Source: Aquabacter spiritensis
Lineage (GTDB): Bacteria; Pseudomonadota; Alphaproteobacteria; Rhizobiales; Xanthobacteraceae
NCBI RefSeq assembly: GCF_004346185.1
Contig: NZ_SMAI01000006.1
Coordinates: 186,001-250,000, forward strand
Length of the DNA stretch: 64,000 bases
Direction: 5' to 3'
Made by a program: the position numbers and the translations under genes. The notes beneath the pieces are model-generated. The model worked only from the letters and a program-made list of their open reading frames with translations, was not told where the DNA came from and searched no databases. Shown in pieces: positions 25,722 to 34,695 of the stretch; the stretch's first letter is position 1, and the number at the start of each line of letters is the position of its first letter.

Positions 25722-26633
25722 ATGAAAACACTCGTGATCGGGGGATGCGGATTCATCGGCTCCCACGTCGTCGATCGGCTGCTCGTCCATGGGCATTCGG
25801 TCAAGGTTTTCGACCGCCAGATGGAACGGTTTCGTCCGCCACTGGACGGGGTCGAATATGTGATCGGCGACTTCGGCGACCAGATGGCGGTCATCGACGC
25901 CTTGGCGGGTGTCGATGCCGTCATGCACCTCGCGAGCACCACTTTCCCCAGCACCGCCGATCTCAACCCGGCGCTCGATGTCCAGGGCAACCTCGTCGGG
26001 ACATTGTCCCTGCTGGATGCGATGGACCGGCTGGGCGTTGCACGAATTCTGTTCCTGTCGTCCGGCGGGACGGTCTATGGCCGTCCCGACCAAGTGCCCA
26101 TTCCGGAGACGCACCCTCTTCGGCCGATCAATTCCTACGGCATCGTCAAGGTGGCGATCGAGCATTACCTCGAAATGTACCGTCGGACGCGGAAGATCTC
26201 TCCCGTCGCCATCCGCGCTTCCAATCCCTACGGTCCGCGGCAGGGCCATACCGGCGTTCAGGGCGTGATTTCGACCTTCCTGACCCGTCTTCGGCGGGGA
26301 GAGACACTCGAAATCTGGGGCGATGGAAGCGTCGTCCGGGATTACGTGCATGTGGCGGAACTCGCCGACCTCTGCGCACGCGCCATCGCGACCGACAGGA
26401 CGGGGGCATATAATGCCGGGAGCGGGCAAGGCACCTCTCTGCGGGAGGTGGTCGAAATCCTGGAAACGGTCACCGGCCGCGCCATCGCCCCGATCTACAA
26501 GCCGGGACGGGCGATCGACGTCCGGGAGTCGGTGCTGGACATCGCGCGAGCACAGGCCGATTTCGGATGGCGGAGCACAATTCCGTTGGTCGAAGGGGTC
26601 GCCGCGACCTATGACTGGATGTGTCGCGAATGA
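25722..26633 (+). CDS. NAD-dependent sugar-nucleotide epimerase/dehydratase
   Basis: A 303-residue extended short-chain dehydrogenase, start ATG 25722. It has the Rossmann motif G-G-C-G-F-I-G-S-H near residue 7, D-A-V-M-H-L-A-S near 64, catalytic Ser in L-S-S-G-G-T-V-Y-G near 110, the Y-G-I-V-K pair near 143, and the substrate-loop motif N-P-Y-G-P-R near 169. The overall layout is that of UDP-glucose 4-epimerase-like enzymes; the exact sugar is undetermined. It follows the giant glycosyltransferase by 288 bases on the same strand, so it probably supplies a nucleotide sugar for the same surface polymer. The intervening gap holds no credible gene. Confidence 0.85.
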   Translation: MKTLVIGGCGFIGSHVVDRLLVHGHSVKVFDRQMERFRPPLDGVEYVIGDFGDQMAVIDALAGVDAVMHLASTTFPSTADLNPALDVQGNLVGTLSLLDAMDRLGVARILFLSSGGTVYGRPDQVPIPETHPLRPINSYGIVKVAIEHYLEMYRRTRKISPVAIRASNPYGPRQGHTGVQGVISTFLTRLRRGETLEIWGDGSVVRDYVHVAELADLCARAIATDRTGAYNAGSGQGTSLREVVEILETVTGRAIAPIYKPGRAIDVRESVLDIARAQADFGWRSTIPLVEGVAATYDWMCRE

Positions 26634-26744
26634 GCCCCTGCGACCGCGCGCCTCTCCCCACGACGAAGATGGTGCCGGCGTCTGAATTTCGGCTATGACC
26701 TATCGCGACACCTCGACTGACACCCTCCGAGTGAAGACGCCCTG

Positions 26745-27365
26745 ATGACCATCCGCCTGCACAAGGGCGACCTGCCGGACGAGTTTCGTCCCGCGCCGGT
26801 CGTCGCCATCGACACCGAGACGCTGGGTCTCAATCCGCATCGCGATCGGCTTTGTCTGGTCCAGCTCTCGAACGGCGACGGCAGCGCGGATCTCGTTCAG
26901 GTGCCGCGTGGCGCGGATGCGGCCGGCGCGCCGAACCTCGTCCGGCTCCTCGCCGATCCGGCGGTGGTGAAGCTGTTCCACTTCGCCCGTTTCGACGTCG
27001 CGGTCCTCAGCCGCACCTATGGCGTGGCCCCGGCACCCGTCTTCTGCACCAAGATCGCCTCGCGCCTTTGCCGCACTTATACCGACCGGCACGGGCTGAA
27101 GGACCTGGTCCGCGAGCTGCTCGGCGTCGATCTCTCCAAGCAGCAGCAGAGTTCGGACTGGGCGGCCGCGGACCTGTCCGACGCGCAGCTCCATTATGCT
27201 GCCTCGGACGTGCTCTATCTGCATGCCTGCATGGAGAAGCTGGAGGCCATGCTGGCGCGCGAGGATCGCACCCAGATCGCCAAGTCCTGCTTCGATTTCC
27301 TGCCGACCCGCGCGCGTCTCGATCTCGCGGGCTGGTCGGAGGAGGATATCTTTTCACATTCATAG
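26745..27365 (+). CDS. RNase D-type 3'-5' exonuclease
   Basis: A 206-residue single-domain DEDDy exonuclease: A-I-D-T-E-T-L-G-L at residues 21-29 (first Asp and Glu), H-F-A-R-F-D-V-A near 82, and Y-A-A-S-D-V-L-Y-L near 155 (Tyr and Asp). It lacks the HRDC domains of full-length RNase D, as is usual for the short alphaproteobacterial form that sits before lptC. It probably trims the 3' ends of stable RNAs. A 108-base gap separates it from lptC on the same strand. Confidence 0.9.
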   Translation: MTIRLHKGDLPDEFRPAPVVAIDTETLGLNPHRDRLCLVQLSNGDGSADLVQVPRGADAAGAPNLVRLLADPAVVKLFHFARFDVAVLSRTYGVAPAPVFCTKIASRLCRTYTDRHGLKDLVRELLGVDLSKQQQSSDWAAADLSDAQLHYAASDVLYLHACMEKLEAMLAREDRTQIAKSCFDFLPTRARLDLAGWSEEDIFSHS

Positions 27366-27473
27366 GGCCGAGCCGGCGCGCGCCGTCACGGGCCGCCTGA
27401 TCGGGGTCCCGACTTGCACCACGGGCGCAATCCGTCCCATGGTGGGTTTGGGGCGCTTTTGTAAAGCAGAGCG

Positions 27474-28202
27474 ATGAACGATTCCGCATCGCCGGTTCTC
27501 GACGGCCGGCGCGACACGGCGAGCTTCGGCGCGCACCAGACGGCCGATTACGGCCGCGCCTATCGCCACAGCCGGGCCGTGCGCTTCGCCAAGCGCGCGC
27601 TTCCGGTGGCGCTCGCCGGTGCGCTGGGGATTCTGATCCTCGGCGCAGTGGTGAAACAGCTCGGCGCCACGGTCGAACTGCCGTTCGAGATCGGCACCCT
27701 GCATTTGTCGGGGACACGCCTGACCATGGAAGTGCCGAAACTGTCCGGCTTCACCGATGACGGGCGTGGCTACCGGGTCAATGCCGCCACCGCCTCGCAG
27801 GACATGACCAATCCCGACGTGCTCGAACTCACCAATATCGACGCCCGGATGGAACTCGCCGACAAAGGCTGGGCGAGCGTCGCCTCGGCGGCGGGAACCG
27901 TGGACACCAAGCGGCAATTCATCCATTTGACCGGCGGCGTCCGGCTCGCCACCCATAGCGGCTATGCGGGAGAAATGCAGGATGCCGACGTGGACGTGAA
28001 GGCTGGCGCGCTCTCCACCACCAACCCTGTCCGCCTGACCTATCGCAGCGGCACGTTGGTCGCCGACCGCATGACCGTGACCGACCGGGGCAGCCGGGCG
28101 CTGTTCGAGGGCCATGTGCAGCTCGATTTCAGCATGACCGATATTCCCGCGCCTTCTGGGACGCCGGCGCCCGCCGCCCCCGCCGATGGAGCCAAGCGAT
28201 GA
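27474..28202 (+). CDS. lptC: LPS-export ABC system periplasmic protein LptC
   Basis: A 242-residue protein with a cytoplasmic N-terminus, one membrane helix (about residues 42-60, A-L-P-V-A-L-A-G-A-L-G-I-L-I-L) and a periplasmic LptC-type beta-jellyroll. The anchor plus jellyroll and the coupled lptA gene make the assignment secure. LptC links the LptBFG transporter to the LptA bridge that carries lipopolysaccharide across the periplasm. Its stop overlaps the lptA ATG by 4 bp (ATGA). Confidence 0.9.
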   Translation: MNDSASPVLDGRRDTASFGAHQTADYGRAYRHSRAVRFAKRALPVALAGALGILILGAVVKQLGATVELPFEIGTLHLSGTRLTMEVPKLSGFTDDGRGYRVNAATASQDMTNPDVLELTNIDARMELADKGWASVASAAGTVDTKRQFIHLTGGVRLATHSGYAGEMQDADVDVKAGALSTTNPVRLTYRSGTLVADRMTVTDRGSRALFEGHVQLDFSMTDIPAPSGTPAPAAPADGAKR

Positions 28203-28765
28203 GTCCCCGCCTTCCCGTTCTGGCCGCCCTGCTGCTCGCGAGCCTCGCCGGTCCCGCACTCGCCCAGCAGCCGCCGGGGAGCGTGCCCAACGCCCTCCAG
28301 GGCTTTGCCCGCAACCGCGACCAGCCGGTGCGGATCACCTCCAATTCCCTGGAAGTGCGCGACAAGGACAAGACCGCCGTGTTCGCCGGCAATGTGGTCG
28401 TGGTCCAAGGCGACACCACCATGCGCTCCCCGGAGCTTCTGGTATTTTATGAGGGCTCCGCGGCGCCCTCCGACACCGCGCCGCAGAGCACCAGCTCGAT
28501 CCGCCGCCTCGAGGCCAAAGGCGGGGTCGTGGTCCAGACCAAGGAGCAGACGGCCACCGGTGACGTCGGCATCTTCGAGATGAAGACCAACACCGTGACC
28601 ATGACCGGGCGGCCCGTCGTGCTGACCCAGGGGCCAAATGTGATCCGTGGCCAGAAACTGACCGTTGACCTCGTCACGGGAGTGTCAAAGATAGAAGGTG
28701 GTCGGGTCGAGAGCCTGATCGTGCCGGGCAGCGTCAAGCCGAACGAAGCGGCACCCCGGCGATAA
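28199..28765 (+). CDS. lptA: LPS-export periplasmic bridge protein LptA
   Basis: A 188-residue protein with a signal peptide (L-A-A-L-L-L-A-S-L-A-G-P-A-L-A, cleavage near residue 22) and an OstA/LptA jellyroll: I-T-S-N-S-L-E-V-R near residue 46, V-F-A-G-N-V-V-V near 62, and V-T-M-T-G-R-P-V near 134. LptA forms the soluble beta bridge for lipopolysaccharide in the periplasm. It is translationally coupled to lptC. A 262-base gap with a small palindrome follows before lptB, so lptB may have its own promoter. Confidence 0.92.
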   Translation: MSPRLPVLAALLLASLAGPALAQQPPGSVPNALQGFARNRDQPVRITSNSLEVRDKDKTAVFAGNVVVVQGDTTMRSPELLVFYEGSAAPSDTAPQSTSSIRRLEAKGGVVVQTKEQTATGDVGIFEMKTNTVTMTGRPVVLTQGPNVIRGQKLTVDLVTGVSKIEGGRVESLIVPGSVKPNEAAPRR

Positions 28766-28831
28766 CCCCCGCAGGGTATCCCGTTACGCGACCGATCGTC
28801 GCGGAGCACACACCCAGATTGCGGCCTGAAA

Positions 28832-28846
28832 TTTGCATATTGCAAA
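28832..28846. promoter_or_regulatory. Inverted repeat in the lptA-lptB gap
   Basis: TTTGCA and TGCAAA are arranged around a TAT spacer (15 bp). It lies in the middle of the 262-base gap, about 180 bases before lptB, in an AT-richer patch likely to hold a promoter. The half-site resembles the one at 17042-17057. No binding protein can be assigned. Confidence 0.3.
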
Positions 28847-29027
28847 GGCTGGCTGAACGGGAAACACTGAAGGCCTCCAGGACGCGGCGGGGCCGGGGGG
28901 AGCCGGTGGCTCTCATCGAGCGGTCGGGCCGGCGTCCATTCAACGACCCTCAGGCGGCTGGGCGGTTCGGAACGATGCGCGTTTCGAGCCACGCGACGCC
29001 TTTGGGAGATCCGACCGGAGGCGCCGT

Positions 29028-29924
29028 TTGAACGTCTTTGCCATGTTCGGCTCCAAATCCTCGCCCGGCGGCAGAGCGGCGGACGACTCCCACCCGCACA
29101 GCGTCGCGGAGTGGGACGACAACGACCCGCAAGCCGACCCCTATGCGGAGGACGAGGCCGGATCCGATCTCGGCTACGGCATTCCCTATGCCGACCAGGC
29201 GCAGGTCTCGCTCGCCGCCTTCGATCTCGCGAAGAGCTATGGCGGCCGAAAGGTGGTGCGCGGCGTCAGCCTGAACGTGCGGCGCGGCGAGGCGGTCGGC
29301 CTGCTCGGCCCGAACGGCGCGGGAAAGACCACGGTCTTCTACATGATCACCGGCCTCGTGAAGGCGGATGCCGGCCGCATCGAACTCGAGGGCCACGACG
29401 TCACGCCTATGCCGATGTATCAGCGGGCGCGGCTCGGCATCGGCTATCTCCCGCAGGAGGCCTCGATCTTCCGGGGCCTGACGGTGGAGGACAATATCCT
29501 CGCCGTGCTCGAAGTGACCGAGCCGAACCGGCGCAAGCGCCGCGAGGAAGTGGATGCCCTCCTCGAAGAGTTCAAGATCACCCATGTCCGCAAGTCGCCC
29601 TCCATCGCGCTTTCGGGCGGCGAGCGGCGGCGCGTCGAGATCGCGCGCGCTTTGGCGAGCCGGCCGGCCTTCATGCTGCTCGACGAGCCGTTTGCCGGCA
29701 TCGATCCGATCGCGGTCGGCGACATCCAGGCTTTGGTGCGCCACCTCACCACGCGCGGCATCGGCGTTCTGATCACCGACCACAATGTGCGCGAGACGCT
29801 CGGACTGATCGACCGCGCCTATATCATTCATTCGGGCACCGTCCTGATGGAGGGCGACAGCCAGTCGGTGGTCAACAGTGCCGACGTGCGCCGGCTCTAT
29901 CTCGGCGAAGAGTTCCGCTTATGA
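29028..29924 (+). CDS. lptB: LPS-export ABC transporter ATPase LptB
   Basis: The start is a TTG at 29028, supported by CGGAGG seven bases upstream; an ATG at 29043 is too far from it. The 298-residue protein has an acidic extension of about 60 residues, then a complete ABC ATPase: Walker A G-P-N-G-A-G-K-T-T near residue 94, signature L-S-G-G-E-R-R-R near 196, and Walker B F-M-L-L-D-E-P near 217. LptB drives extraction of lipopolysaccharide from the inner membrane with LptF/LptG, which are not in the window. Extensions of this kind occur in other Rhizobiales LptB proteins. rpoN follows after 37 bases. Confidence 0.93.
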   Translation: MNVFAMFGSKSSPGGRAADDSHPHSVAEWDDNDPQADPYAEDEAGSDLGYGIPYADQAQVSLAAFDLAKSYGGRKVVRGVSLNVRRGEAVGLLGPNGAGKTTVFYMITGLVKADAGRIELEGHDVTPMPMYQRARLGIGYLPQEASIFRGLTVEDNILAVLEVTEPNRRKRREEVDALLEEFKITHVRKSPSIALSGGERRRVEIARALASRPAFMLLDEPFAGIDPIAVGDIQALVRHLTTRGIGVLITDHNVRETLGLIDRAYIIHSGTVLMEGDSQSVVNSADVRRLYLGEEFRL

Positions 29925-29961
29925 GCGGCGCCCGCAGCCTCGCCCCACGGAGGGCCGCCTG

Positions 29962-31491
29962 ATGGGCCTCTCCCCCAAGCTGGAGTTCCGCCAGACGCAG
30001 TCGCTGGTGATGACGCCTCAGCTGATGCAGGCGATCAAGCTGCTGCAGCTCTCCAATCTCGAACTCGTCGCCTATGTCGAGGCCGAGCTGGAACGCAATC
30101 CTCTGCTCGAGCGGATCGGCGAGGAGACCGAGGCGAGCGCGCGCGAAGAGCCCGCCCTCCCCGCCCCCGAACCCGCGCCCGAGCGTCCGGGGGATTGGGC
30201 GGAGACCCCCGTCGAAGCCAGCCGGGCCTCGATGGAAGCCCGGCTCGACACGGACCTCGGCAATGTGTTTCCCGACGATGCCCCGGTCGAACGGCCGGGC
30301 GCCGCCGGCCCGCCCTCCGGGTCGACCATGGAATGGGGCGGCGGCGAGCGCGGCGAGGATTATAACCCGGAAGCCTTTCTCGCGAGTCACACCACCCTCG
30401 CCGACCATCTCGAAGCCCAGCTCGCCGTGGCCGAGACCGATCCCGCCCGCCGGCTGATCGGCATCAATCTGATCGGACTTATCGACGAAGCGGGCTATTT
30501 CACGGGCGAGATCGAGACGGTGGCGGCTCTGCTTGACGCCAGCGTCACCGAGGTCGAATCCGTCCTGCGCCTGATCCAGACCTTCGAGCCGTGCGGCGTC
30601 GGGGCGCGCACCCTGTCCGAGTGCCTCGCCATCCAATTGCGCGAGCGCGACCGCTGCGACCCCGCCATGCAGGCCCTGCTCGCCAATCTCGAACTGCTCG
30701 CCCGGCACGACCGCAACGGCCTGCGCCGCGTCTGCGGCGTCGACGCGGAAGATCTGGCCGACATGATTTCCGAGATCCGGCGGCTCGATCCCAAGCCCGG
30801 CCTGATCTTCGGGACCGGCGTCGTGCACCCCCTCGTCCCCGACGTGTTCGTGCGTCCAGGGTCCGACGGCTCGTGGCTGGTGGAGCTGAATTCCGAGACC
30901 TTGCCCCGCGTCCTGGTCAATCAGACCTACCATGCGACGGTCGCCCGCGCGGCCCGGTCGCCGAAGGAAAAGTCCTTCCTCGCGGACTGCCTGCAGAGCG
31001 CGAGCTGGCTGACCCGCTCGCTCGACCAGCGCGCCCGCACCATCCTGAAGGTCGCGAGCGAGATCGTGCGGCAGCAGGAGGCTTTCCTCGACCACGGCGT
31101 CCGGCACCTGCGCCCGCTCAATCTGCGCACCGTCGCGGACGCCATCGGCATGCACGAATCCACCGTGTCGCGCGTCACCTCCAACAAATACATCTCGACG
31201 CCGCGCGGCGTGCTGGAGCTGAAATTCTTCTTCTCCTCCGCGATCGCCGCCTCCGGCGGCGGCGAGGCCCATTCGGCCGAAGCCGTGCGCCACCGCATCA
31301 AGGGGCTGATCGAGGCGGAAAGCGCCGACGACATCCTTTCGGACGACACCCTGGTTCAAAAGCTGAAGAGCGACGGGATCGACATCGCCCGTCGGACGGT
31401 GGCGAAATATCGCGAGAGCATGAACATCGCCTCCTCGGTACAGCGCCGGCGCGAAAAGCAGGGCGCGCGGACCGAAACCGCCTTGGCCTGA
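29962..31491 (+). CDS. rpoN: RNA polymerase sigma-54 factor
   Basis: The start at 29962 is backed by CGGAGGG and gives M-G-L-S-P-K-L-E-F-R-Q, the typical RpoN opening. The 509-residue protein has the glutamine-rich activator region (about 1-60), an acidic proline-rich linker (60-130), the core-binding domain, a helix-turn-helix near 390-410, and the RpoN box A-R-R-T-V-A-K-Y-R-E at residues 476-485. It directs transcription of nitrogen, motility and other activator-dependent genes. The lptB-rpoN order is conserved, but the hpf and ptsN genes that often follow are absent; a convergent permease ends 21 bases on. Confidence 0.97.
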   Translation: MGLSPKLEFRQTQSLVMTPQLMQAIKLLQLSNLELVAYVEAELERNPLLERIGEETEASAREEPALPAPEPAPERPGDWAETPVEASRASMEARLDTDLGNVFPDDAPVERPGAAGPPSGSTMEWGGGERGEDYNPEAFLASHTTLADHLEAQLAVAETDPARRLIGINLIGLIDEAGYFTGEIETVAALLDASVTEVESVLRLIQTFEPCGVGARTLSECLAIQLRERDRCDPAMQALLANLELLARHDRNGLRRVCGVDAEDLADMISEIRRLDPKPGLIFGTGVVHPLVPDVFVRPGSDGSWLVELNSETLPRVLVNQTYHATVARAARSPKEKSFLADCLQSASWLTRSLDQRARTILKVASEIVRQQEAFLDHGVRHLRPLNLRTVADAIGMHESTVSRVTSNKYISTPRGVLELKFFFSSAIAASGGGEAHSAEAVRHRIKGLIEAESADDILSDDTLVQKLKSDGIDIARRTVAKYRESMNIASSVQRRREKQGARTETALA

Positions 31492-31497
31492 GGCGCC

Positions 31498-31512
31498 CGG
31501 CCCTCCGGGCCG
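31498..31512. terminator. Short hairpin between convergent rpoN and permease
   Basis: CGGCCC and GGGCCG flank a three-base TCC loop, exactly filling the gap between the rpoN stop (31491) and the convergent permease stop (31513). Position favours a bidirectional terminator. The lack of a T tract limits confidence. Confidence 0.4.
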
Positions 31513-33081
31513 TCAGGCCGCGGCCGGCGCGATATTCGGATCCTCGGCCAAATAGCGTCGATAGGCCTCGCGGCTCAGCGGACGGCGAACCGCGACGACC
31601 AGGATCACCAGGGAGAACACCACCAGAAGCGCGGAATCGACGTTGCGCGGAATCACGGCGATGCCGCCATAGGTGCCGAGATAGGACGCAGCGCCGATGC
31701 CCGCGCAATAGGGCAGGAGCCACCCGGCCTGCGGCAGGTCGAGGCCCGCAAAGCCGCTTCTTCTGGCTTGAACGACGAAGATGGCCATGCCCAGCAGCAG
31801 GCACAGGCCGAGCTGCCAGACCGTTTCCCAGCCGCTCCAATAGATGATCAGGGTCGCGATCACGAACCCCGCGCCGGCGATCAGATGCGCTGCCGGCACG
31901 CGGAACGGACGTGGCCGGTCAGGGTCCACGCGGCGCAGGCTCAGCAGCACCACCGGCCCCACCGCGAAGGACAAAGTGATGGCGGCGCCACACAGCTGCA
32001 CGATCTCCTCGAACGGGATGAACACGAACATCAGGACCGCGACGACGAGATTGAGCAGGAGCGCGGCCACCGGCACACCCCGGTCGGAGAGGGTCGCGAT
32101 CCGGCTCGGAAAGAAGCCGTTCTCGCCCAGCGCATAAGCGAGCCGGGCATTGGAGCCGACGGCCACCAGCGCGCCACCGCAGGGGCCGACCACCGCCCCG
32201 AGATTGATCAGCCGCGCCACCCAGATGAGGCCCAGCGCAGAGGCGACCGCCCCGATCGGTCCGAACGTGCCGGGCAGGTTGAGATGGGACCATCCGTTGA
32301 TGAGGTCCGTGGGGCGGAGCGCACCGATGAAGGCGAGCTGGAGGCCGCCATAGACGAGAAAGCAGATCACCACCGACAGCAGCAAAGCGGCGGGCACGGT
32401 GAAGCCCGGATTGCGGGCCTCGCCCGCAAGGTCGATGGCGTGGCGGAAGCCGATATAGGAGAAGATGATGCCGCCGCTCGATACCGCACCGAGCACGCCG
32501 GCGACGCCGTTCGGCGCAAAGCCGCCGGCGGCGGTGAAATTGGCGGGCTCGAAATAGACGAGCAGCATGACGATGACGAACACCGGGATCAGCACCTTCA
32601 CCCAGGTGATGCCGGTATTGATCCGCGCGAAGAGCTTCACGCCATAATAATTGACCAGGGTGAAGGCGACGATGAGCGCGGTGGCCACCGCGATTCCCAG
32701 CCAGGACAGATCGGTGGACCCCGATTGATGCAAAGCGGGGAAGTGCGGTCCGAGATAGCGCAGGGTCGCCTCGACCTCCACGGGGGCCGTGGCGCTGTAG
32801 CCCACCCAGGCGCTCCAGCCCATCACCATGGCCACCGTCTTGCCATGGCTGAATTGCGGCAGCCTGCCGAGGCCGCCGGCCACCGGCAGCATGGCGCTCA
32901 CTTCGGCGAAGCTGAGCGCCAACAGGAACATGGCCACGCCGCCCACCACCCAGGACACCACCGCCGCCGGGCCGGCGAGCTGCGCCGCCTGAAGCGGAGC
33001 GAACAGCCAGCCCGAACCGATCACCCCGCTCACGCCGACGAAGGTCAGGCCGACCAGGCCGATTTCCCGCCGCATCTGCAT
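31513..33081 (-). CDS. APC-superfamily amino-acid permease
   Basis: A 522-residue integral membrane protein with about 12-14 hydrophobic segments. The first helix shows the APC substrate motif G-V-S-G-V-I-G-S-G-W-L-F near residue 17, and a conserved polar stretch F-S-Y-I-G-F-R-H lies near 207. It is probably a proton-linked amino-acid or amine transporter in the inner membrane. A second ATG two codons in (33075) could also be used. Neighbours give no substrate; it lies between rpoN and folC. The 264 bases upstream of it contain an AT-richer patch around 33150-33310 that is the likely promoter. Confidence 0.88.
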   Translation of the reverse strand: MQMRREIGLVGLTFVGVSGVIGSGWLFAPLQAAQLAGPAAVVSWVVGGVAMFLLALSFAEVSAMLPVAGGLGRLPQFSHGKTVAMVMGWSAWVGYSATAPVEVEATLRYLGPHFPALHQSGSTDLSWLGIAVATALIVAFTLVNYYGVKLFARINTGITWVKVLIPVFVIVMLLVYFEPANFTAAGGFAPNGVAGVLGAVSSGGIIFSYIGFRHAIDLAGEARNPGFTVPAALLLSVVICFLVYGGLQLAFIGALRPTDLINGWSHLNLPGTFGPIGAVASALGLIWVARLINLGAVVGPCGGALVAVGSNARLAYALGENGFFPSRIATLSDRGVPVAALLLNLVVAVLMFVFIPFEEIVQLCGAAITLSFAVGPVVLLSLRRVDPDRPRPFRVPAAHLIAGAGFVIATLIIYWSGWETVWQLGLCLLLGMAIFVVQARRSGFAGLDLPQAGWLLPYCAGIGAASYLGTYGGIAVIPRNVDSALLVVFSLVILVVAVRRPLSREAYRRYLAEDPNIAPAAA

Positions 33082-33345
33082 GACTGTCCCCGCCTCTCCC
33101 GTCCCGGCCCCCCGGTCATATTGCCGTGCAAGCTATCCGCAGCGCCGCCAATATCGGATGGCATTTTTTGATCGCCTACCACCGATTTTCAGTGGGAAAC
33201 GTATCGATGCGGGCAGGATCCCGCCGGTCCGCGGAGCCTGGCGTCCGCGCGGTCTCCGCAGAGGCTGATCCCATCAGATTGGATAACATCATCGGCAAGG
33301 AATATCGTACCGATCACCTTGCGATGCCGTTTGGTCGGCGGGACT

Positions 33346-34671
33346 CTAAGCCGGCTGCGCCCCGTTGGCCTCGAGCACCGCGCCGGCGAGATAGAGCGAG
33401 CCGCAGATGAGCACGCGGGGCTGCGGCACGAGGGGGAAGGCGGAGAGCCCGTCGAGCGCGCTGCCGACGTCGCGCGCGGTCGAGGCCGAGATGCCCAACG
33501 CGGCGGCGGTGGCGGCCAGTTCGTCGCAGGACAGACCCGCATGGTCGCCGGGCACCGGCACCGCGATGACCTCGCGCGCGAGCCCGGCGAACGGGGCGAG
33601 AAAGCCGGCCGCATCCTTGGTGCCGAGCATGCCCACGATCAGGACCAGCGGCCGCGCATAGCGCTCTTCCAGCTCGACCAATGCGCCCGCGATCGCGGCA
33701 CCGCCGGCGGCATTGTGGCCGCCGTCCAGCCAGAGTTCGACGCCGTCCGGCGCGCGGCCTGCGAGCGGCCCGGGCGCGAGGCGCTGCATGCGGGCGGGCC
33801 ATTCCGCGCCGCGCAGCCCCGCCTCCAGGCTCGCCGCACCGAGGCGCAAAGCGGGCACCGCCCGCAGCGTGGCCAAAGCGAGACCGGCATTGGCGACCTG
33901 ATGCGCGCCCATCAGACGCGGCGGGGGCAGATCGAGCAGCCCGTCCTCGTCGGAATAGACCAGCCGGCCGCCTTCCTCATGCACATGCCAGTGCTGGCCA
34001 CGGACGAACAGCGGGGCGCGCTGGCGGGCGGCAGCCCGTTCGATCACCGCCATCGCCTCCGGCACCTGCTCGCCGACGACCACAGGGACGCGGCGCTTGA
34101 TGATGCCGGCCTTCTCCGCGGCAATGCGCGCGACCGTGGGGCCGAGAAAGTCCACATGGTCGATCGAGACCGGCGTGATCACGCTCGCGAGCGGCGCGTC
34201 GACCACGTTCGTCGCATCGAGCCGCCCCCCGAGCCCGACCTCCAGGAGCAGCAGGTCGGCCGGGTGTTCGGCGAACAGCAGGAAGGCCGCGGCGGTCGTG
34301 ATCTCGAACAGGGTGATCGGCGCGCCGGCATTCGCCGCCTCGGTGCGGTCCAGCGCCTGCGCCAAAGCGGCGTCCTCGACCAGGCGGCCCGCGAGGCGGA
34401 TCCGTTCGTTGAAGCGCACCAGATGGGGCGAGGTATAGACATGCACCTGCCGGCCGGCCGCCTCCAGCGCGGCGCGCAGGAAGGCGATGGTCGAGCCCTT
34501 GCCGTTGGTGCCGGCGACATGCAGGACCGGCGGCAGCCGGCGTTCGGGATGGCCGAGCGCCGCGAGCAGGCGATGCATGCGGTCGAGCGACAGATCGATG
34601 CGCTTGGGATGCAGCGCCGAGAGGCGCTCCAGCATCGCGTCGGGTGCGCCGGAGGGTGCGGGAAGCGCCAT
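33346..34671 (-). CDS. folC: Folylpolyglutamate synthase / dihydrofolate synthase
   Basis: A 441-residue Mur-ligase-fold enzyme: V-A-G-T-N-G-K-G-S-T near residue 52 (P-loop), Y-T-S-P-H-L-V-R-F-N-E-R near 79, E-V-G-L-G-G-R-L-D-A-T-N near 143, and L-D-G-G-H-N near 316. It adds glutamate to dihydropteroate and folates. It is the last gene of the conserved trpFBA-accD-folC order and follows accD by 24 bases. In a genome with H4MPT genes both folate- and H4MPT-linked C1 carriers are expected. Length and motifs are normal. Confidence 0.95.
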   Translation of the reverse strand: MALPAPSGAPDAMLERLSALHPKRIDLSLDRMHRLLAALGHPERRLPPVLHVAGTNGKGSTIAFLRAALEAAGRQVHVYTSPHLVRFNERIRLAGRLVEDAALAQALDRTEAANAGAPITLFEITTAAAFLLFAEHPADLLLLEVGLGGRLDATNVVDAPLASVITPVSIDHVDFLGPTVARIAAEKAGIIKRRVPVVVGEQVPEAMAVIERAAARQRAPLFVRGQHWHVHEEGGRLVYSDEDGLLDLPPPRLMGAHQVANAGLALATLRAVPALRLGAASLEAGLRGAEWPARMQRLAPGPLAGRAPDGVELWLDGGHNAAGGAAIAGALVELEERYARPLVLIVGMLGTKDAAGFLAPFAGLAREVIAVPVPGDHAGLSCDELAATAAALGISASTARDVGSALDGLSAFPLVPQPRVLICGSLYLAGAVLEANGAQPA

Positions 34672-34695
34672 GGCCCGTCGGTCGGATCCTGCCGG

